A DNA stretch of 64,000 bases from Brevundimonas mediterranea (GTDB taxonomy: Bacteria; Pseudomonadota; Alphaproteobacteria; Caulobacterales; Caulobacteraceae): NCBI RefSeq assembly GCF_014196125.1, contig NZ_JACIDA010000004.1:88516-152515 (forward strand). Reading direction: 5' to 3'. Within the stretch, counting starts at the first letter, position 1; every line of letters begins with the position of its first letter. Shown here piece by piece: positions 36,407 to 46,181 of the stretch. The position numbers and the translations under genes are program-made. The notes under the pieces were generated by a model, which ran no database searches, had not been told where the DNA came from, and saw only the letters and a program-made list of their open reading frames with translations.

Positions 36407-37021
36407 TCAACTAGCCTGATCCACCGTCGGCGCATAGGCCGTGACGAAGATCCTCGCGGCCTCTCGGGCGCGATGGGCGCGGTGGTCGGCGTCGATCTGG
36501 GGCACGTTCAGCATAGACCGCAAATGAGCGTGACCCAGGACCAGGCCGGTGAACATCTCGGCCGCCTCGTCGGGGTCGGGCACGCTCAGCCGTCCGGCGC
36601 GGGTCTGCTCCGCCAGCCAGGCCGACAGCAGGCTCAGGCTGCGGCGCGGCCCCGCCTCATAGACCGTCCGGGCCAGTTCGGGCGCATCGGCAGACAGCAG
36701 CACCACCCCGCGCATCGAACTGACCTTGTCGGGGTGACAGACCAGCGTCAGCAGGCCCTGGGCGAAGGCTTCGAGCACGATCAGGGGCGATCCGCTCGTT
36801 CTCAGCGGCGCCACGATCGCCTCGGCCCTCTCATGCGCCATGGCCTTGGCGATCTCCAGCTTGGAGGCGAAGCGGTTGTAGACCGTCTGTTTCGACACCC
36901 CGGCGAGGCGGGCGATCTCCTCCATCGACGCCGAAAGCCCCTTCTCGGCGAACAGGGTCGCGGCCGCCTCCAGTATGGCCTCGCTCTTCTTCTCGTCGAC
37001 CTGGCCCCGGCGGCGCGCCAT
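36407..37021 (-). CDS. TetR-family repressor of the efflux operon
   Basis: A 204-residue regulator with the TetR helix-turn-helix ('LSASMEEIARLAGVSKQTVYNRF', about 29-50) and a helical ligand domain with the AefR-like C-terminal pattern. Its ATG overlaps the stop of emrB (TGATG), so it is the last gene of emrA-emrB-tetR. It probably represses that operon from the palindrome at 39761-39776. Confidence 0.9.
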   Translation of the reverse strand: MARRRGQVDEKKSEAILEAAATLFAEKGLSASMEEIARLAGVSKQTVYNRFASKLEIAKAMAHERAEAIVAPLRTSGSPLIVLEAFAQGLLTLVCHPDKVSSMRGVVLLSADAPELARTVYEAGPRRSLSLLSAWLAEQTRAGRLSVPDPDEAAEMFTGLVLGHAHLRSMLNVPQIDADHRAHRAREAARIFVTAYAPTVDQAS

Positions 37022-38640
37022 CAGTGGGCGTCCGAAGGCGGGGCGCCCGGCTGGGCCTTGACCGGCTGGGCCAGCAGGGTGACGAAAGCGGCGCCGGCGC
37101 ACATGATCCCCAAGAGAGCGAAGGCGTCGCCGAAGGCCATGGTCGTGGCCTGTTTCTGCAAAATTCCATAGACGGCCTTCAGGGCCGAGGCGGCCGGGTC
37201 GATGGTGCCCGCGAACCTCTGGGCCATGCCGGCCATCATCTGACGCATGGCCTGATCGCCCTGGGCGATGCCGCTGGTCAGTTCGCCCAGATGGAGGGCG
37301 GTGTTGGTGGTCAGGCCGGTGTTCAGGATCGCCAGGCCGAAAGCGCCGCCGACGTTGCGCGACAGGTTCACCAGGCCCGAAGCGTTCTTGACCATGTGCG
37401 GCGGCAGGGTGGCCATGGTCACCTGCTGCGAGGCGATCATCGCCAGCATGACGCCGACGCCCCGGAAGGCCTGGACCGAGGCGAACTGCCAGAAGCCCCA
37501 TTCGTCCGTGACCAGTCGCGCCTCCCACATGCCCCAGGCGCACATCATGAAGCCGCCGAACATCAGGATGCGGGCGTCCATCTTGCGCACCAGCCGCCCG
37601 GCGAAGGGGGCGGTGGCGAACATGGCAAGGCCGGAAACCACCATGGTCGTGCCCACCTCGGCCGACGAATAGTCCCGAACCCGGCCCAGGAACAGCGGCA
37701 GGAGGAAGGTGCCGCCGAACAGGGCGAATCCCACCGTAAAGGTCATGATGAAGCCGACCAGGAAGTTGCGGTTGGTGAAGGCGCGCAACTCGACGATCGG
37801 CTGGCGATAGGTCAGAGAGCGCCAGACGAAGACGGGCCCCGCCACGGCGGCGACCACCGCCAGCAGCAGGATGGAGGTATCGTCGAACCAGTCATTCCTC
37901 GCGCCCTCCTCCAGCACATACTGCATGCTCATCAGGAAGGCGGCCATGAAGCCCAGGCCCCACCAGTCGAACCCCTTGGCCAGGGACGGATCGCCCTTGT
38001 CGAAGTTTCCGTAGCGGCCGACCAGGAAGAGGACCAGCAGGCCCGGCGCGACATTGATGAAGAAGAGCCAGCGCCAGCTGAGCCATTCGGTCAGGTGTCC
38101 GCCCAGGGTCGGGCCGACGGTCGGGGCCAGGGTGACGATCAGGCCCATGACCACGCTGGCCGTGACCCGCTTGTCCGGCGGAAAGGCGGTGAAGGCCACG
38201 GCGAAGACGGTCGGGATCATGGCCCCGCCGACGAAGCCCTGGATGGCCCGGAACAGGATCATCGTGTCGATGGAGGTCGACAGGCCGGTGGCGATGCTCA
38301 TCAGGACAAAGCCGGCGCACGAGGCCAGGAACAGCTTCTGGGTGCCCCACAGTCGCGACAGGAAGCCGGACAGGGGGATCATCACCACCTCGGGGATCAG
38401 ATAGGCGGTCTGGATCCAGCTGATCTCGTCGGCCGAGGCGCCGACCCCGGCCTGAATCTGGGGCAGGGAGGCGGCGACGATCTGGATGTCCAAGATGGCC
38501 ATGAACTGGCCCACCACCATCCCGGCGAAGCCGAGCAGCAGCATGGTCCAGTTGATCTCGGGATGGCCGGCGACGGGGTTCTGCGGCGTGGCCCCGCCCC
38601 CAGCCCCGCCTCCAGCCGTGGGCGGGTTGGCGGTGGTCAC
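37021..38640 (-). CDS. emrB: DHA2-family multidrug efflux permease (EmrB type)
   Basis: A 539-residue major-facilitator protein with 14 predicted helices. The DHA2 marks are 'FMAILDIQIVAASLPQIQ' in helix 1, 'GLIVTLAPTVGPTLGGHL' (motif C) and 'WRWLFFINVAPG'. It begins at a GTG overlapping the emrA stop (GTGA). With EmrA and an outer-membrane channel it would expel hydrophobic toxins. No TolC-like gene is in the window. The frame is open upstream to 39633 as a shadow of emrA. Confidence 0.93.
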   Translation of the reverse strand: MTTANPPTAGGGAGGGATPQNPVAGHPEINWTMLLLGFAGMVVGQFMAILDIQIVAASLPQIQAGVGASADEISWIQTAYLIPEVVMIPLSGFLSRLWGTQKLFLASCAGFVLMSIATGLSTSIDTMILFRAIQGFVGGAMIPTVFAVAFTAFPPDKRVTASVVMGLIVTLAPTVGPTLGGHLTEWLSWRWLFFINVAPGLLVLFLVGRYGNFDKGDPSLAKGFDWWGLGFMAAFLMSMQYVLEEGARNDWFDDTSILLLAVVAAVAGPVFVWRSLTYRQPIVELRAFTNRNFLVGFIMTFTVGFALFGGTFLLPLFLGRVRDYSSAEVGTTMVVSGLAMFATAPFAGRLVRKMDARILMFGGFMMCAWGMWEARLVTDEWGFWQFASVQAFRGVGVMLAMIASQQVTMATLPPHMVKNASGLVNLSRNVGGAFGLAILNTGLTTNTALHLGELTSGIAQGDQAMRQMMAGMAQRFAGTIDPAASALKAVYGILQKQATTMAFGDAFALLGIMCAGAAFVTLLAQPVKAQPGAPPSDAH

Positions 38641-39716
38641 GGGCGGGGCGTCCCGATGGAGGCCTCGGCGAAGCTCTGGCCGCCTTCGCTCTTCAGATCC
38701 ACCTTGACGTCCACCGACAGGCCGGGACGCAGGGCCAGGCCGCGGTCCGCGCCGCCGACGACGATGCGGACCGGGACGCGCTGGGTGATCTTGGTGAAGT
38801 TGCCGGTGGCGTTCTCGACCGGGATCAGGGCGAATTCCGAGCCGGTGGCGGGGGCGAAACTGTCGATCCGGCCCTCGATCTTGCGACCGGGGAAGGCGTC
38901 GGCGGAAATCTCGACCGTCTGGCCAAGGCGCATCCGATCCAGCTGGGTCTCCTTGAAGTTGGCCACGACATAGGTCTGGGTCAGGGGCACGATGGACAGC
39001 AGCTGGGTCCCGGCGTTGACATACTGGCCGGGGCGGACGCTGCGGGCGCCGACGACGCCGGCGATGGGGGCGCGGATGACGGTGCGTTCCAGGGCGATGC
39101 GGGCGGTCTCGACGCCGGCGCGGGCCTGTTCGACGGCGGCGACGCTCTGTTCGCGGGTCGAGCCCAGCACACCGGCGGTGCGTTGTTCGGCGACCAGGGC
39201 GGCCTGGGCCTGTTGCACGCTGGCGTCGGCGGTGGCGGCCGAGGCGCGTTCGGTCTGGATCCGCTGCTGTGAGACCCAGCCCTGCTGGGCCAGCTTGCCG
39301 TAGCGGTCGACCTCGGCGCGGGCCAGGCCGGCCTGGGCGCGGGCCTGGGTCACGGCGGCGGCGCGGGCGGCGATGGCGGCCTGTTCCTGCGCGGACTGGG
39401 CGTCGACATTGCCGACGGCGGCGAGCGCGGCCTGGAGATTGGCCTCGGCGCGGGCCAGTTCGGCGCGCTGATCGCCGTCGTCCAGCTTGACCAGGACCTG
39501 CCCGGCCTCGACCCGCTGGTTGTCGCCGACCAGAACCTCGGTCACGCGGCCGGCCAGTTGCGGGCTGATCAGGGTGGTGTCGGCCTGGACGAAGGCGTTG
39601 TCGGTGCTTTCCCACCTCTGGCCGTTCATCCACCAGACGATCCCGCCCGCGATCAGGGCGAGGCCGACGATGACCGCGGCGAACAGCGGCAGGCGTTTCT
39701 TCAGTTCAGGCGACAT
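38637..39716 (-). CDS. emrA: HlyD/EmrA-family membrane fusion protein
   Basis: A 359-residue periplasmic adaptor anchored by one N-terminal helix (about 10-30). It has 'STDNAFVQADTTLISPQLAGRV' barrel-sandwich halves, a long alanine-rich coiled coil (about 75-190) and 'IRAPIAGVVGARSVRPGQYV'. First gene of the efflux operon. ATG 39716 starts directly before the membrane helix; an ATG at 39791 would lie beyond the operator. Confidence 0.93.
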   Translation of the reverse strand: MSPELKKRLPLFAAVIVGLALIAGGIVWWMNGQRWESTDNAFVQADTTLISPQLAGRVTEVLVGDNQRVEAGQVLVKLDDGDQRAELARAEANLQAALAAVGNVDAQSAQEQAAIAARAAAVTQARAQAGLARAEVDRYGKLAQQGWVSQQRIQTERASAATADASVQQAQAALVAEQRTAGVLGSTREQSVAAVEQARAGVETARIALERTVIRAPIAGVVGARSVRPGQYVNAGTQLLSIVPLTQTYVVANFKETQLDRMRLGQTVEISADAFPGRKIEGRIDSFAPATGSEFALIPVENATGNFTKITQRVPVRIVVGGADRGLALRPGLSVDVKVDLKSEGGQSFAEASIGTPRP

Positions 39717-39760
39717 GGGACATCCGGGGGAGGGTGCGGCGTTTTGAAGCGGGGCTAAAA

Positions 39761-39776
39761 TGGACGTCGCCGTCCA
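39761..39776. promoter_or_regulatory. Palindromic operator, probable TetR site
   Basis: TGGACG, four bases, CGTCCA: a perfect 6-bp inverted repeat 45 bases upstream of emrA, with a second TTGGAC a little further on. Position and symmetry fit binding of the operon's own TetR repressor, and it would also sit before the divergent amine oxidase. Confidence 0.5.
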
Positions 39777-39837
39777 AAAATCAATGTCCAATCGACAGAT
39801 GCCCGATCACGCGTGGTTTTCGTGTATGTCCCGCCTC

Positions 39838-41154
39838 ATGAACGACCACGCTCGAGCCTCGAATCCGCTGCCGTCCGAGGTCGATGTGGTGATCGTCGGC
39901 GCAGGCGCCGCCGGGATCGCCGCCGCGCGACGGCTGATGCGGCCCGGCCTGTCGGTCCTGGTGCTGGAAGCCCGCGACAGGGTCGGCGGCCGCGCCTGGA
40001 CGGCGCGGGTCGAGGGCGAGGGCCTGGACATGGGCTGCGGCTGGCTGCACTCGGCCGACGACAATGTTCTGGCCGGGCGGGTCGAGGCCGAGGGGCTGAC
40101 GCTGGACCAGACGCCGCCGCCGTGGCGGACCCAGGCCTTCAATCACGAGATGACCCGCGCCGATCAGGCGGAGTTCGGCGAGGCCTTCGCCGCCTTCGAT
40201 CAGCGCGTGAGCGAGGCGGCCGCCCTATGTCGGGATGGGCGGGGCGAGGATCGGCCGGCGTCCGACTTCTTCGACCCGGACTGTCGCTGGAACGCCCGGA
40301 TGGACGCCATCTCGGGCGCGCTGAACGGGGCGCGGTTCGCCGAGGTGTCCAGTCTGGACTACGACGCCTATGGCGACACCGGGGTGAACTGGCGGGTGCG
40401 CGAGGGCTATGGCCGACTGATCGCCCGGCTGGGCGACGCCGTGTCCGACGCGGTGGTGCGGGACTGCGCCGTGCGTCGGATCGACCGGTCCGGCCCGCTG
40501 CTGCGGCTGGAGACCAGCCGGGGCGAGCTGACGGCGCGGGTCGTGATCGTGACGGTTCCCAACAGTCTGATCGCCAGTGAGACGGTGCGGATCGATCCGC
40601 CGGTTCCGGCCTGGCTGGAGGCGACGGCGGGCGTGCCGCTGGGGCTGGCGTCCAAGGTGCATATGACGGTGCGGGGGGCGGGCGATTTCCAGCCTGACAC
40701 CCAGCTGTGGACGCGCACGGACACCGCCGAGACCGGCGGCTATCATCTGCGGCCGTTCGGGCGGCCGATGATCGAGGCCTATTTCGGGGCCGGACTGGCC
40801 TGGGGGCTGGAGGCGGAAGGCCCCGCCGCCCTGGTCGATTTCGCCGTGTCCGAACTGGTCGCGGCCCTGGGGTCTAACATGAGGCGCAGGCTTGAGGCCG
40901 TGGCCGTGTCGAACTGGGGCGTCGATCCCTGGTCGCGCGGCGCCTATTCCCACGCCCTGCCGGGCCATGCGGGAGACCGGGCCAAGTTACGAGTGGCGGT
41001 GGAGGACCGGATCTTCCTGGCCGGCGAGGCCACTGCGCCAGTCTATTACGGCACGGCTCACGGCGCCTGGATGGAGGGCGAGCGGGCGGCCGATGCAGCC
41101 CTGACCACCTTGGGTCTTGACCCGCGTCGCGACGACGGCGACAGCGAGGCATGA
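39838..41154 (+). CDS. FAD-dependent amine oxidase
   Basis: A 438-residue flavin monoamine oxidase-type enzyme. FAD binding is shown by 'DVVIVGAGAAGIAAARRL' (about 16-33) and 'LEARDRVGGRAWT', and the C terminus has 'RIFLAGEATAPVYYGTAHGA', the usual second FAD segment. The substrate is probably a primary amine or polyamine. I use the ATG at 39838; the ATG at 39760 lies inside the operator palindrome. It is followed by nth with an ATGA overlap. Confidence 0.85.
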   Translation: MNDHARASNPLPSEVDVVIVGAGAAGIAAARRLMRPGLSVLVLEARDRVGGRAWTARVEGEGLDMGCGWLHSADDNVLAGRVEAEGLTLDQTPPPWRTQAFNHEMTRADQAEFGEAFAAFDQRVSEAAALCRDGRGEDRPASDFFDPDCRWNARMDAISGALNGARFAEVSSLDYDAYGDTGVNWRVREGYGRLIARLGDAVSDAVVRDCAVRRIDRSGPLLRLETSRGELTARVVIVTVPNSLIASETVRIDPPVPAWLEATAGVPLGLASKVHMTVRGAGDFQPDTQLWTRTDTAETGGYHLRPFGRPMIEAYFGAGLAWGLEAEGPAALVDFAVSELVAALGSNMRRRLEAVAVSNWGVDPWSRGAYSHALPGHAGDRAKLRVAVEDRIFLAGEATAPVYYGTAHGAWMEGERAADAALTTLGLDPRRDDGDSEA

Positions 41155-41906
41155 AGCCGACCAAGGCCCGAAAACCTGTCGCCAAGCCGCGCAAACCCGG
41201 TCCGAAACGCCCGGCGGTGATGACCGGCGCCTCCGTGCCCGTCCTGCGCTGGCCCCCGGACGAGGACCGGGTCGAGACCATTTTCGAGCGGCTGTCCGGG
41301 ATCATGCCCGAGCCGAAGACCGAGCTGAACTTCTCCAACCCCTTCACCCTGGTGGTCGCCGTGGCCCTGTCGGCCCAGACCACGGACGTCGCGGTCAACA
41401 AGGCCACCGACCGCCTGTTCCAGGTCGCCGATACGCCGGAGAAGATGCTGGCCCTGGGGGAAGAGGCGCTGATCCCCTACATCGCCTCTATCGGCCTGTA
41501 CCGGGGCAAGGCTCGCAACGTCATCGCCCTGTCCCGCCTGGTGCTGGAGAAACATGGCGGCGAGGTTCCGCTGAACCGGACCGATCTGCAGGCCCTGCCC
41601 GGCGTGGGGCGCAAGACGGCCTCGGTGGTGCTGAACGAGCTGGGAATCGAGGCCGCCATCGCCGTGGACACCCATGTGTTCCGCGTCTCGCACCGGCTGG
41701 GCCTGGCCAATGCGGGCACGCCGGACAAGGTGGAGGCCCAGCTGTTCAAGGTCGTGCCCGGCCAATGGCTGCCCAAGGCGCATCACTGGCTGATCCTGCA
41801 CGGCCGCTACACCTGCACGGCGCGCAAGCCCAAATGCCTGGCCTGCGCGATCGCTGACCTATGCCCGTCACGGGCGGGGCTGATGGCGTGGGGGGAGGCG
41901 GGCTAG
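41151..41906 (+). CDS. nth: Endonuclease III
   Basis: A 251-residue DNA glycosylase/AP lyase that removes oxidised pyrimidines. It has 'LSAQTTDVAVNKAT', the helix-hairpin-helix 'LPGVGRKTASVVLN' with the catalytic Lys, catalytic Asp in 'VDTHVFRVSHRL', and a 4Fe-4S loop C-x6-C-x2-C-x5-C ('CTARKPKCLACAIADLC'). The N terminus carries ~30 extra basic residues. Its ATG overlaps the amine oxidase stop, and its end overlaps the convergent marR by 4 bases. Confidence 0.95.
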   Translation: MKPTKARKPVAKPRKPGPKRPAVMTGASVPVLRWPPDEDRVETIFERLSGIMPEPKTELNFSNPFTLVVAVALSAQTTDVAVNKATDRLFQVADTPEKMLALGEEALIPYIASIGLYRGKARNVIALSRLVLEKHGGEVPLNRTDLQALPGVGRKTASVVLNELGIEAAIAVDTHVFRVSHRLGLANAGTPDKVEAQLFKVVPGQWLPKAHHWLILHGRYTCTARKPKCLACAIADLCPSRAGLMAWGEAG

Positions 41907-42391
41907 GACGGCTCCACCACCAGGCCTGGATTGACGGCCAGGCGCGCCGCCAGTGTGTCCAGCACACGCTGGGCTGTTTCCAGATCCGACTGTGGAATAT
42001 CCCCGAATATGCGGTCACGCATTTCGGAGGCGAGGACGTCCAGCTCCATCAGGGCTTCGCGCCCGGCGGGCTCGATCATGATCAGACGCACACGACCGTC
42101 TCCGATCATGCGGTGACGGCTGACGAAGCCCAAGCGCTCGAGCTTGTCGAGCTGCCGGGTCAGGCTGGGGCCGGAAATCTCCAGACGGCTCGCCAGTTCT
42201 GTCTGGGTCAGGCCTTTGGGCGACTCCTCCAGGAAGTAGAGCAGGCTGGTTCGCGCCGTTCCCTGGCCGCAGGCCTGTCGCGCTTCAGCGGCTACGCTCT
42301 GGAAGCGCCGAGCCGTCAAGGTGATGGCGAAAGCGATTTTCAGTTGCAGAACTTGGCGGGGCGATAATCCTGTAGAAAGCAACTGTAACAA
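41903..42391 (-). CDS. MarR-family transcriptional regulator
   Basis: A 162-residue winged-helix regulator. The DNA-binding part is 'GLTQTELASRLEISGPSLTRQLDKLERLGFVSR' (about 59-92, quoted here in pieces: 'LTQTELASRLEISGPSLTR'), with a wing 'RHRMIGDGRVRLIMIEPAG'. It is monocistronic; the target and ligand cannot be told. Upstream to the chemoreceptor at 42574 lie 180 bases without a clear operator. Confidence 0.88.
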   Translation of the reverse strand: MLQLLSTGLSPRQVLQLKIAFAITLTARRFQSVAAEARQACGQGTARTSLLYFLEESPKGLTQTELASRLEISGPSLTRQLDKLERLGFVSRHRMIGDGRVRLIMIEPAGREALMELDVLASEMRDRIFGDIPQSDLETAQRVLDTLAARLAVNPGLVVEPS

Positions 42392-42573
42392 TGGAGGGTC
42401 CTTGGGCGGCGATATTCAGGGTTGATAGATCGTTTATCGTGCTGTGCAGCGCTTATTCCAAGTACGGGTGAATGCAGTATTTGGATGCTTGTCGAGACTA
42501 AATACATGGGCGCCGCGTCGTAACGAATTGATGTCAAGCTTCACGCCATCAACTCTCGCGTAGAACGACCGTC

Positions 42574-44037
42574 ATGAAATCCTTCTTCCAGCCCCGAACC
42601 TCCCCCGAAGCGGCGGAGGCCGCTGAGCTGCGCAGCATGATGGCGGCGGTTCAGCGGTCGCAGGCCGTGATCGAGTTCGAGCTGGACGGCACCATCATCA
42701 CCGCCAATCCGAACTTTCTGGCGGTGATCGGCTATGAGCTGGCCGAGGTTAAGGGCCGCCATCACCGCATGCTGATGGACCCTGCCGAGGCCGCCTCGCC
42801 CGCCTACACGGACTTCTGGCGACGGCTGAACGCGGGCGAATTCATCGCTGATAAGTTCATCCGCTACGGCAAGGGCGGCGCCCGTGCCGTGATCGAGGCC
42901 AGTTACAACCCGATCTTCGGCGCTGACGGCAAACCCTACAAGGTCGTCAAGTTCGCCACCGACGTCACGGCGGCTGAGGTCGAGCGCGAGCGTCGCGCCG
43001 AGGCTGATCGCGTGGCGGCCGAGGTTCAGGCTTCGGTCGTCCAGGCCACGGGGCGCGGCCTGTCGGCCATGGCGGCCGGCGACCTGTCCTATCGCATCGC
43101 CGAAACCTTCCCCGGCGACTACGCCATTCTGCGCGAGGACTTCAATCGCGCCATGGCGGCCCTGGACGAGGCGGTCGCCGTCATTCGCGGCAATGCGGGA
43201 TCCATGCAGTCGGGCGCCAATGAAATCAGCAGCGCAGCCGAGGATCTGTCGCGTCGCACCGAACGTCAGGCCGCCGGTCTGGAACAGACCGCCGCCGCCC
43301 TGGACGAGATCACCGCCACCGTGCGCAAGGCGGCCGAGAACGCCCAGGCTGCGGATGTGGTCGTGGGCCAGACCCGCACCCAGGCCGAGACCGGCGGCGC
43401 CGTCGTCCAGCGCGCCATCACCGCCATGGGCGAGATCGAGAAATCCTCGGATCAGATCGGCCAGATCATCGGCGTCATCGATGAAATCGCCTTCCAGACC
43501 AATCTTCTGGCCCTGAACGCCGGGGTCGAGGCGGCGCGGGCCGGTGAGGCTGGGCGCGGCTTCGCCGTGGTCGCTTCGGAGGTTCGCGCTCTGGCCCAGC
43601 GGTCGGCGGAATCGGCGCGCGAAATCAAGACTCTGATCTCCACCAGCAGCACCCAGGTCAAGGGCGGGGTCGTGCTGGTGCGCGAATCCGGCGAGGCCCT
43701 GTCGGCCATCGCCTTGCGCATCAACGACATCACCCATCTGATGGGCGAGATCCGCGCCTCGACTCAGGAACAGGCTCTGGCCCTGGCCGAGGTCAATACG
43801 GCCGTGAACGAGATGGACCAGGTCACCCAACAAAATGCTGCGATGGTCGAGGAATCGACCGCCGCCAGCCTGAGTCTGAGCCGCGAGGCTTCGGACCTGA
43901 CGCAACTGGTCGGACGGTTCCAGGTCAGCGAAGACGGCGCCGACCGCGCGCCGGCGCCGATCCGCGAGGCACACGCCCGGATCGCGGCCTTTGCGGCCGA
44001 CCGTGCGCCGGCCCGTTCGCGCCAGGCGGGCGTCTAG
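42574..44037 (+). CDS. Soluble PAS-domain chemoreceptor
   Basis: A 487-residue methyl-accepting protein without membrane helices. A PAS domain occupies about residues 20-135 ('[20 protein letters not shown]', '[20 protein letters not shown]'), followed by a HAMP-like segment and the signalling coiled coil, whose tip reads '[20 protein letters not shown]'. It probably senses a cytoplasmic ligand or redox state. It overlaps the convergent ATP-grasp gene by 4 bases. Confidence 0.9.
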   Translation: MKSFFQPRTSPEAAEAAELRSMMAAVQRSQAVIEFELDGTIITANPNFLAVIGYELAEVKGRHHRMLMDPAEAASPAYTDFWRRLNAGEFIADKFIRYGKGGARAVIEASYNPIFGADGKPYKVVKFATDVTAAEVERERRAEADRVAAEVQASVVQATGRGLSAMAAGDLSYRIAETFPGDYAILREDFNRAMAALDEAVAVIRGNAGSMQSGANEISSAAEDLSRRTERQAAGLEQTAAALDEITATVRKAAENAQAADVVVGQTRTQAETGGAVVQRAITAMGEIEKSSDQIGQIIGVIDEIAFQTNLLALNAGVEAARAGEAGRGFAVVASEVRALAQRSAESAREIKTLISTSSTQVKGGVVLVRESGEALSAIALRINDITHLMGEIRASTQEQALALAEVNTAVNEMDQVTQQNAAMVEESTAASLSLSREASDLTQLVGRFQVSEDGADRAPAPIREAHARIAAFAADRAPARSRQAGV

Positions 44038-44906
44038 CCCCCCAGCCGTTCGCTGACGGCGCGGGCGAAGCCTGCGCCGGCGGCCGGATCGTGGTCCAGA
44101 TAGAAGTCGGGCTCGATCAGTTCGGCCTCCATCAGCACCCAGGCGCCCGAGTCGTCGCGCGCTAGGTCGATGCGGGCGTAGAGCAGCGGCTCCTCGATGG
44201 CGGTCAGCACCTGTTCGGCCAGGGCCAGGGCCTCCGCGTCCGGCGTCACGGCCGTGTAAAGGCCGCCGAACTGGATCTGGATGCGGAAGTCGCCGGGGAC
44301 CGGCTGCTTGTTGACCGCATGGCTGAACCGGTCGCCGAAGAAGAGCAGCGAGGTCTCGCCCTCGGTCTCGATGGATTTCAGATAGGGCTGGATCATGGCC
44401 GGGCCTTCCGGCGCCTCGGTCAGGGTCTGGCCGGGCGTGAGACGCTGGGTGCGGAAGGCGCCGGCCGAGACGGTCGGCTTGACGATCAGCACCGGGGCTC
44501 CGGTTTCCGCAAAGGCCGCATCCACCTGGTCCTGAGTGATCGCCTCGCTCCACCGCGTCGGCGGAATGGGCACGCCCTTGTCGGCCAGTCGCGACAGATA
44601 GGTCTTGTCCGAGTTCCAGCCCAGCACCGACGCCGGATTGGCGACCGGCAGGCCGGCCTCGGTCCAGGTCGCGCAAGCCTTCAGCCAGCGGGCGTGGTCG
44701 CGGTGATAGCCCCAGGCGATGACGGGCAGGATCAGGTCGTAGGCCGCCAGACCCGAGGCGTCCTCGATATGATCGGTCCAGGGCGTCGCCGTAACCGTCG
44801 CGCCGGTCCCTTCCAGCGTCGCCGTCAGCCGGGCCAGCACCTCGGGCCAGCGGCCGATGTAGGATTTGTCGGCGGGGTCGGGGGTCAGAACGGCGATCTG
44901 GGTCAT
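44034..44906 (-). CDS. ATP-grasp domain protein
   Basis: A 290-residue protein with the ATP-grasp ligase fold, similar to glutathione-synthetase-like and RimK-like enzymes. Relevant parts are '[19 protein letters not shown]', '[15 protein letters not shown]', '[20 protein letters not shown]' and '[24 protein letters not shown]', the last holding the Mg-binding Glu/Asp. The substrate is unknown. It is monocistronic; ATG 44906 starts the N-terminal strand '[10 protein letters not shown]'. Confidence 0.8.
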   Translation of the reverse strand: MTQIAVLTPDPADKSYIGRWPEVLARLTATLEGTGATVTATPWTDHIEDASGLAAYDLILPVIAWGYHRDHARWLKACATWTEAGLPVANPASVLGWNSDKTYLSRLADKGVPIPPTRWSEAITQDQVDAAFAETGAPVLIVKPTVSAGAFRTQRLTPGQTLTEAPEGPAMIQPYLKSIETEGETSLLFFGDRFSHAVNKQPVPGDFRIQIQFGGLYTAVTPDAEALALAEQVLTAIEEPLLYARIDLARDDSGAWVLMEAELIEPDFYLDHDPAAGAGFARAVSERLGG

Positions 44907-44998
44907 GACGCCTCCGTATCGCAACCCGCCGACGCATATAAGGGCTTCCTTATATGTTTTCGGGTGACGTTCGGGTCTTCAACCGCTAAGGCGCGACC

Positions 44999-46015
44999 AT
45001 GACCCAGAATACCGCCCAATATGACGTCTGCGCTGTCGGCAACGCCATCGTCGACGTGCTCAGCCCCTGCGACGCCGCCTTCCTGACGGCCCAGGACCTG
45101 GCCCCCAACTCCATGCAACTGGTCGACGCCGAACGCAGCGCCGCTCTGTACGACGCCATGGCGCCGGGGGTCGAGGCCTCGGGCGGTTCGGCCGGCAACA
45201 CCGTGGCGGGCGTCGGCTCGTTCGGTGGGCGCGCCGCCTATATCGGCAAGGTGGCCGACGACACCCTGGGCGAGGTGTTCAGCCACGACATCCGCGCCGC
45301 CGGCGTCCACTTCGACACCCCGGTCCTGACCGGCGGGGCCGACAACGGCTTCGGCACCGGCCGCTGCCTGATCAACGTCCTGTCGGACGGGGCGCGCACC
45401 ATGGCCACCTTCCTGGGCGCCGCCAACCAGTTGTACGCCGACGACATCGACGAGGCCCTGATCGCATCCAGCGAGATCGTCTATCTGGAAGGCTATCTGT
45501 TCGACCCGGCCCCGGCCCGCGCCGCCTTCGAACGCGCCGCCGCCGCCGCGCACAAGGCGGGCCGCAAGGTGGCCATCACCCTGTCGGACACCTTCGTGGT
45601 CGCCCGCTGGCGCGCCGAACTGCTGAGCTTCATCGAACAGTCGGCCGACATCGTCCTGGCCAACGAGGCCGAACTGGCCGCCCTGTTCGAAACCGAAGAT
45701 TTTGACGACGCCGCCGCGAAACTGGCCGCCATCGTCGAGATCGCCGCCGTGACGCGCGGCGAGCACGGCTCGGTGGTGATCGCCGGCGACGAGCGGGTGA
45801 CGGTCGCCGCCTATCCGGTCGCCAAGGTGATCGACACCACGGGCGCCGGCGATCAGTACGCCGCCGGCTTTCTGCTGGGCGTCGCGCGCGGCCTGACACT
45901 GGAAGAGGCCGGCAAGCTGGGCTCGCTGGCCGCGTCCGAAGTCATCGCCCACTGGGGCCCGCGCCCGATGGTGAAACTGGCCGATCTGGCCGGTGAAGCC
46001 GGGTTGAGGCTGTAA
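44999..46015 (+). CDS. Adenosine kinase (PfkB family)
   Basis: A 338-residue ribokinase-family sugar/nucleoside kinase. It has 'VCAVGNAIVDVL', the substrate motif 'ASGGSAGNTVAGVGSFGG', and the C-terminal catalytic signature 'VIDTTGAGDQYAAGFLLG' with the base Asp. The overall pattern matches bacterial adenosine kinases, which salvage adenosine to AMP. A ribosome site is weak (AAGGCGC). It is convergent with the Rieske gene across a hairpin-rich gap. Confidence 0.88.
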   Translation: MTQNTAQYDVCAVGNAIVDVLSPCDAAFLTAQDLAPNSMQLVDAERSAALYDAMAPGVEASGGSAGNTVAGVGSFGGRAAYIGKVADDTLGEVFSHDIRAAGVHFDTPVLTGGADNGFGTGRCLINVLSDGARTMATFLGAANQLYADDIDEALIASSEIVYLEGYLFDPAPARAAFERAAAAAHKAGRKVAITLSDTFVVARWRAELLSFIEQSADIVLANEAELAALFETEDFDDAAAKLAAIVEIAAVTRGEHGSVVIAGDERVTVAAYPVAKVIDTTGAGDQYAAGFLLGVARGLTLEEAGKLGSLAASEVIAHWGPRPMVKLADLAGEAGLRL

Positions 46016-46026
46016 GACCTGCTCCG

Positions 46027-46172
46027 TTCTCCCCTTGCGGGAGAAGGTGGCCCGAAGGGCCGGATGAGGGGTCCGCCGGTGGGCCAACTCGCACCACCGC
46101 GCCCCTCACCCTTTCGCGCAAGGACGACGGCTTCGCCGCCGTGCGCTCAAGCCCTCTCCCGGCGGGAGAGGG
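46027..46172. repeat. Second intergenic palindrome family (TTCTCCC and CCCTCTCCC hairpins)
   Basis: Two strong stems lie between convergent genes: TTCTCCC/GGGAGAA at 46027-46045 and CCCTCTCCC-GGC-GGGAGAGGG at 46152-46172, with inner GC hairpins such as GGCCCGAAGGGCC and GGCGGCGAAGCC-like. It differs from the CCCTCCGTC family. Such hairpins may help both transcripts end. Confidence 0.65.
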
Positions 46173-46181
46173 TGCGCCGTA

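Noticed and set aside
37024..38973. 649-codon frame antisense to emrA/emrB
   Set aside because: His/Gln/Gly-rich translation without any domain; the opposite strand has clear transporter genes.
38641..39633. Upstream extension of the EmrB frame
   Set aside because: It is a shadow of emrA in another frame; the GTG at 38640 overlapping the emrA stop is the coherent start.
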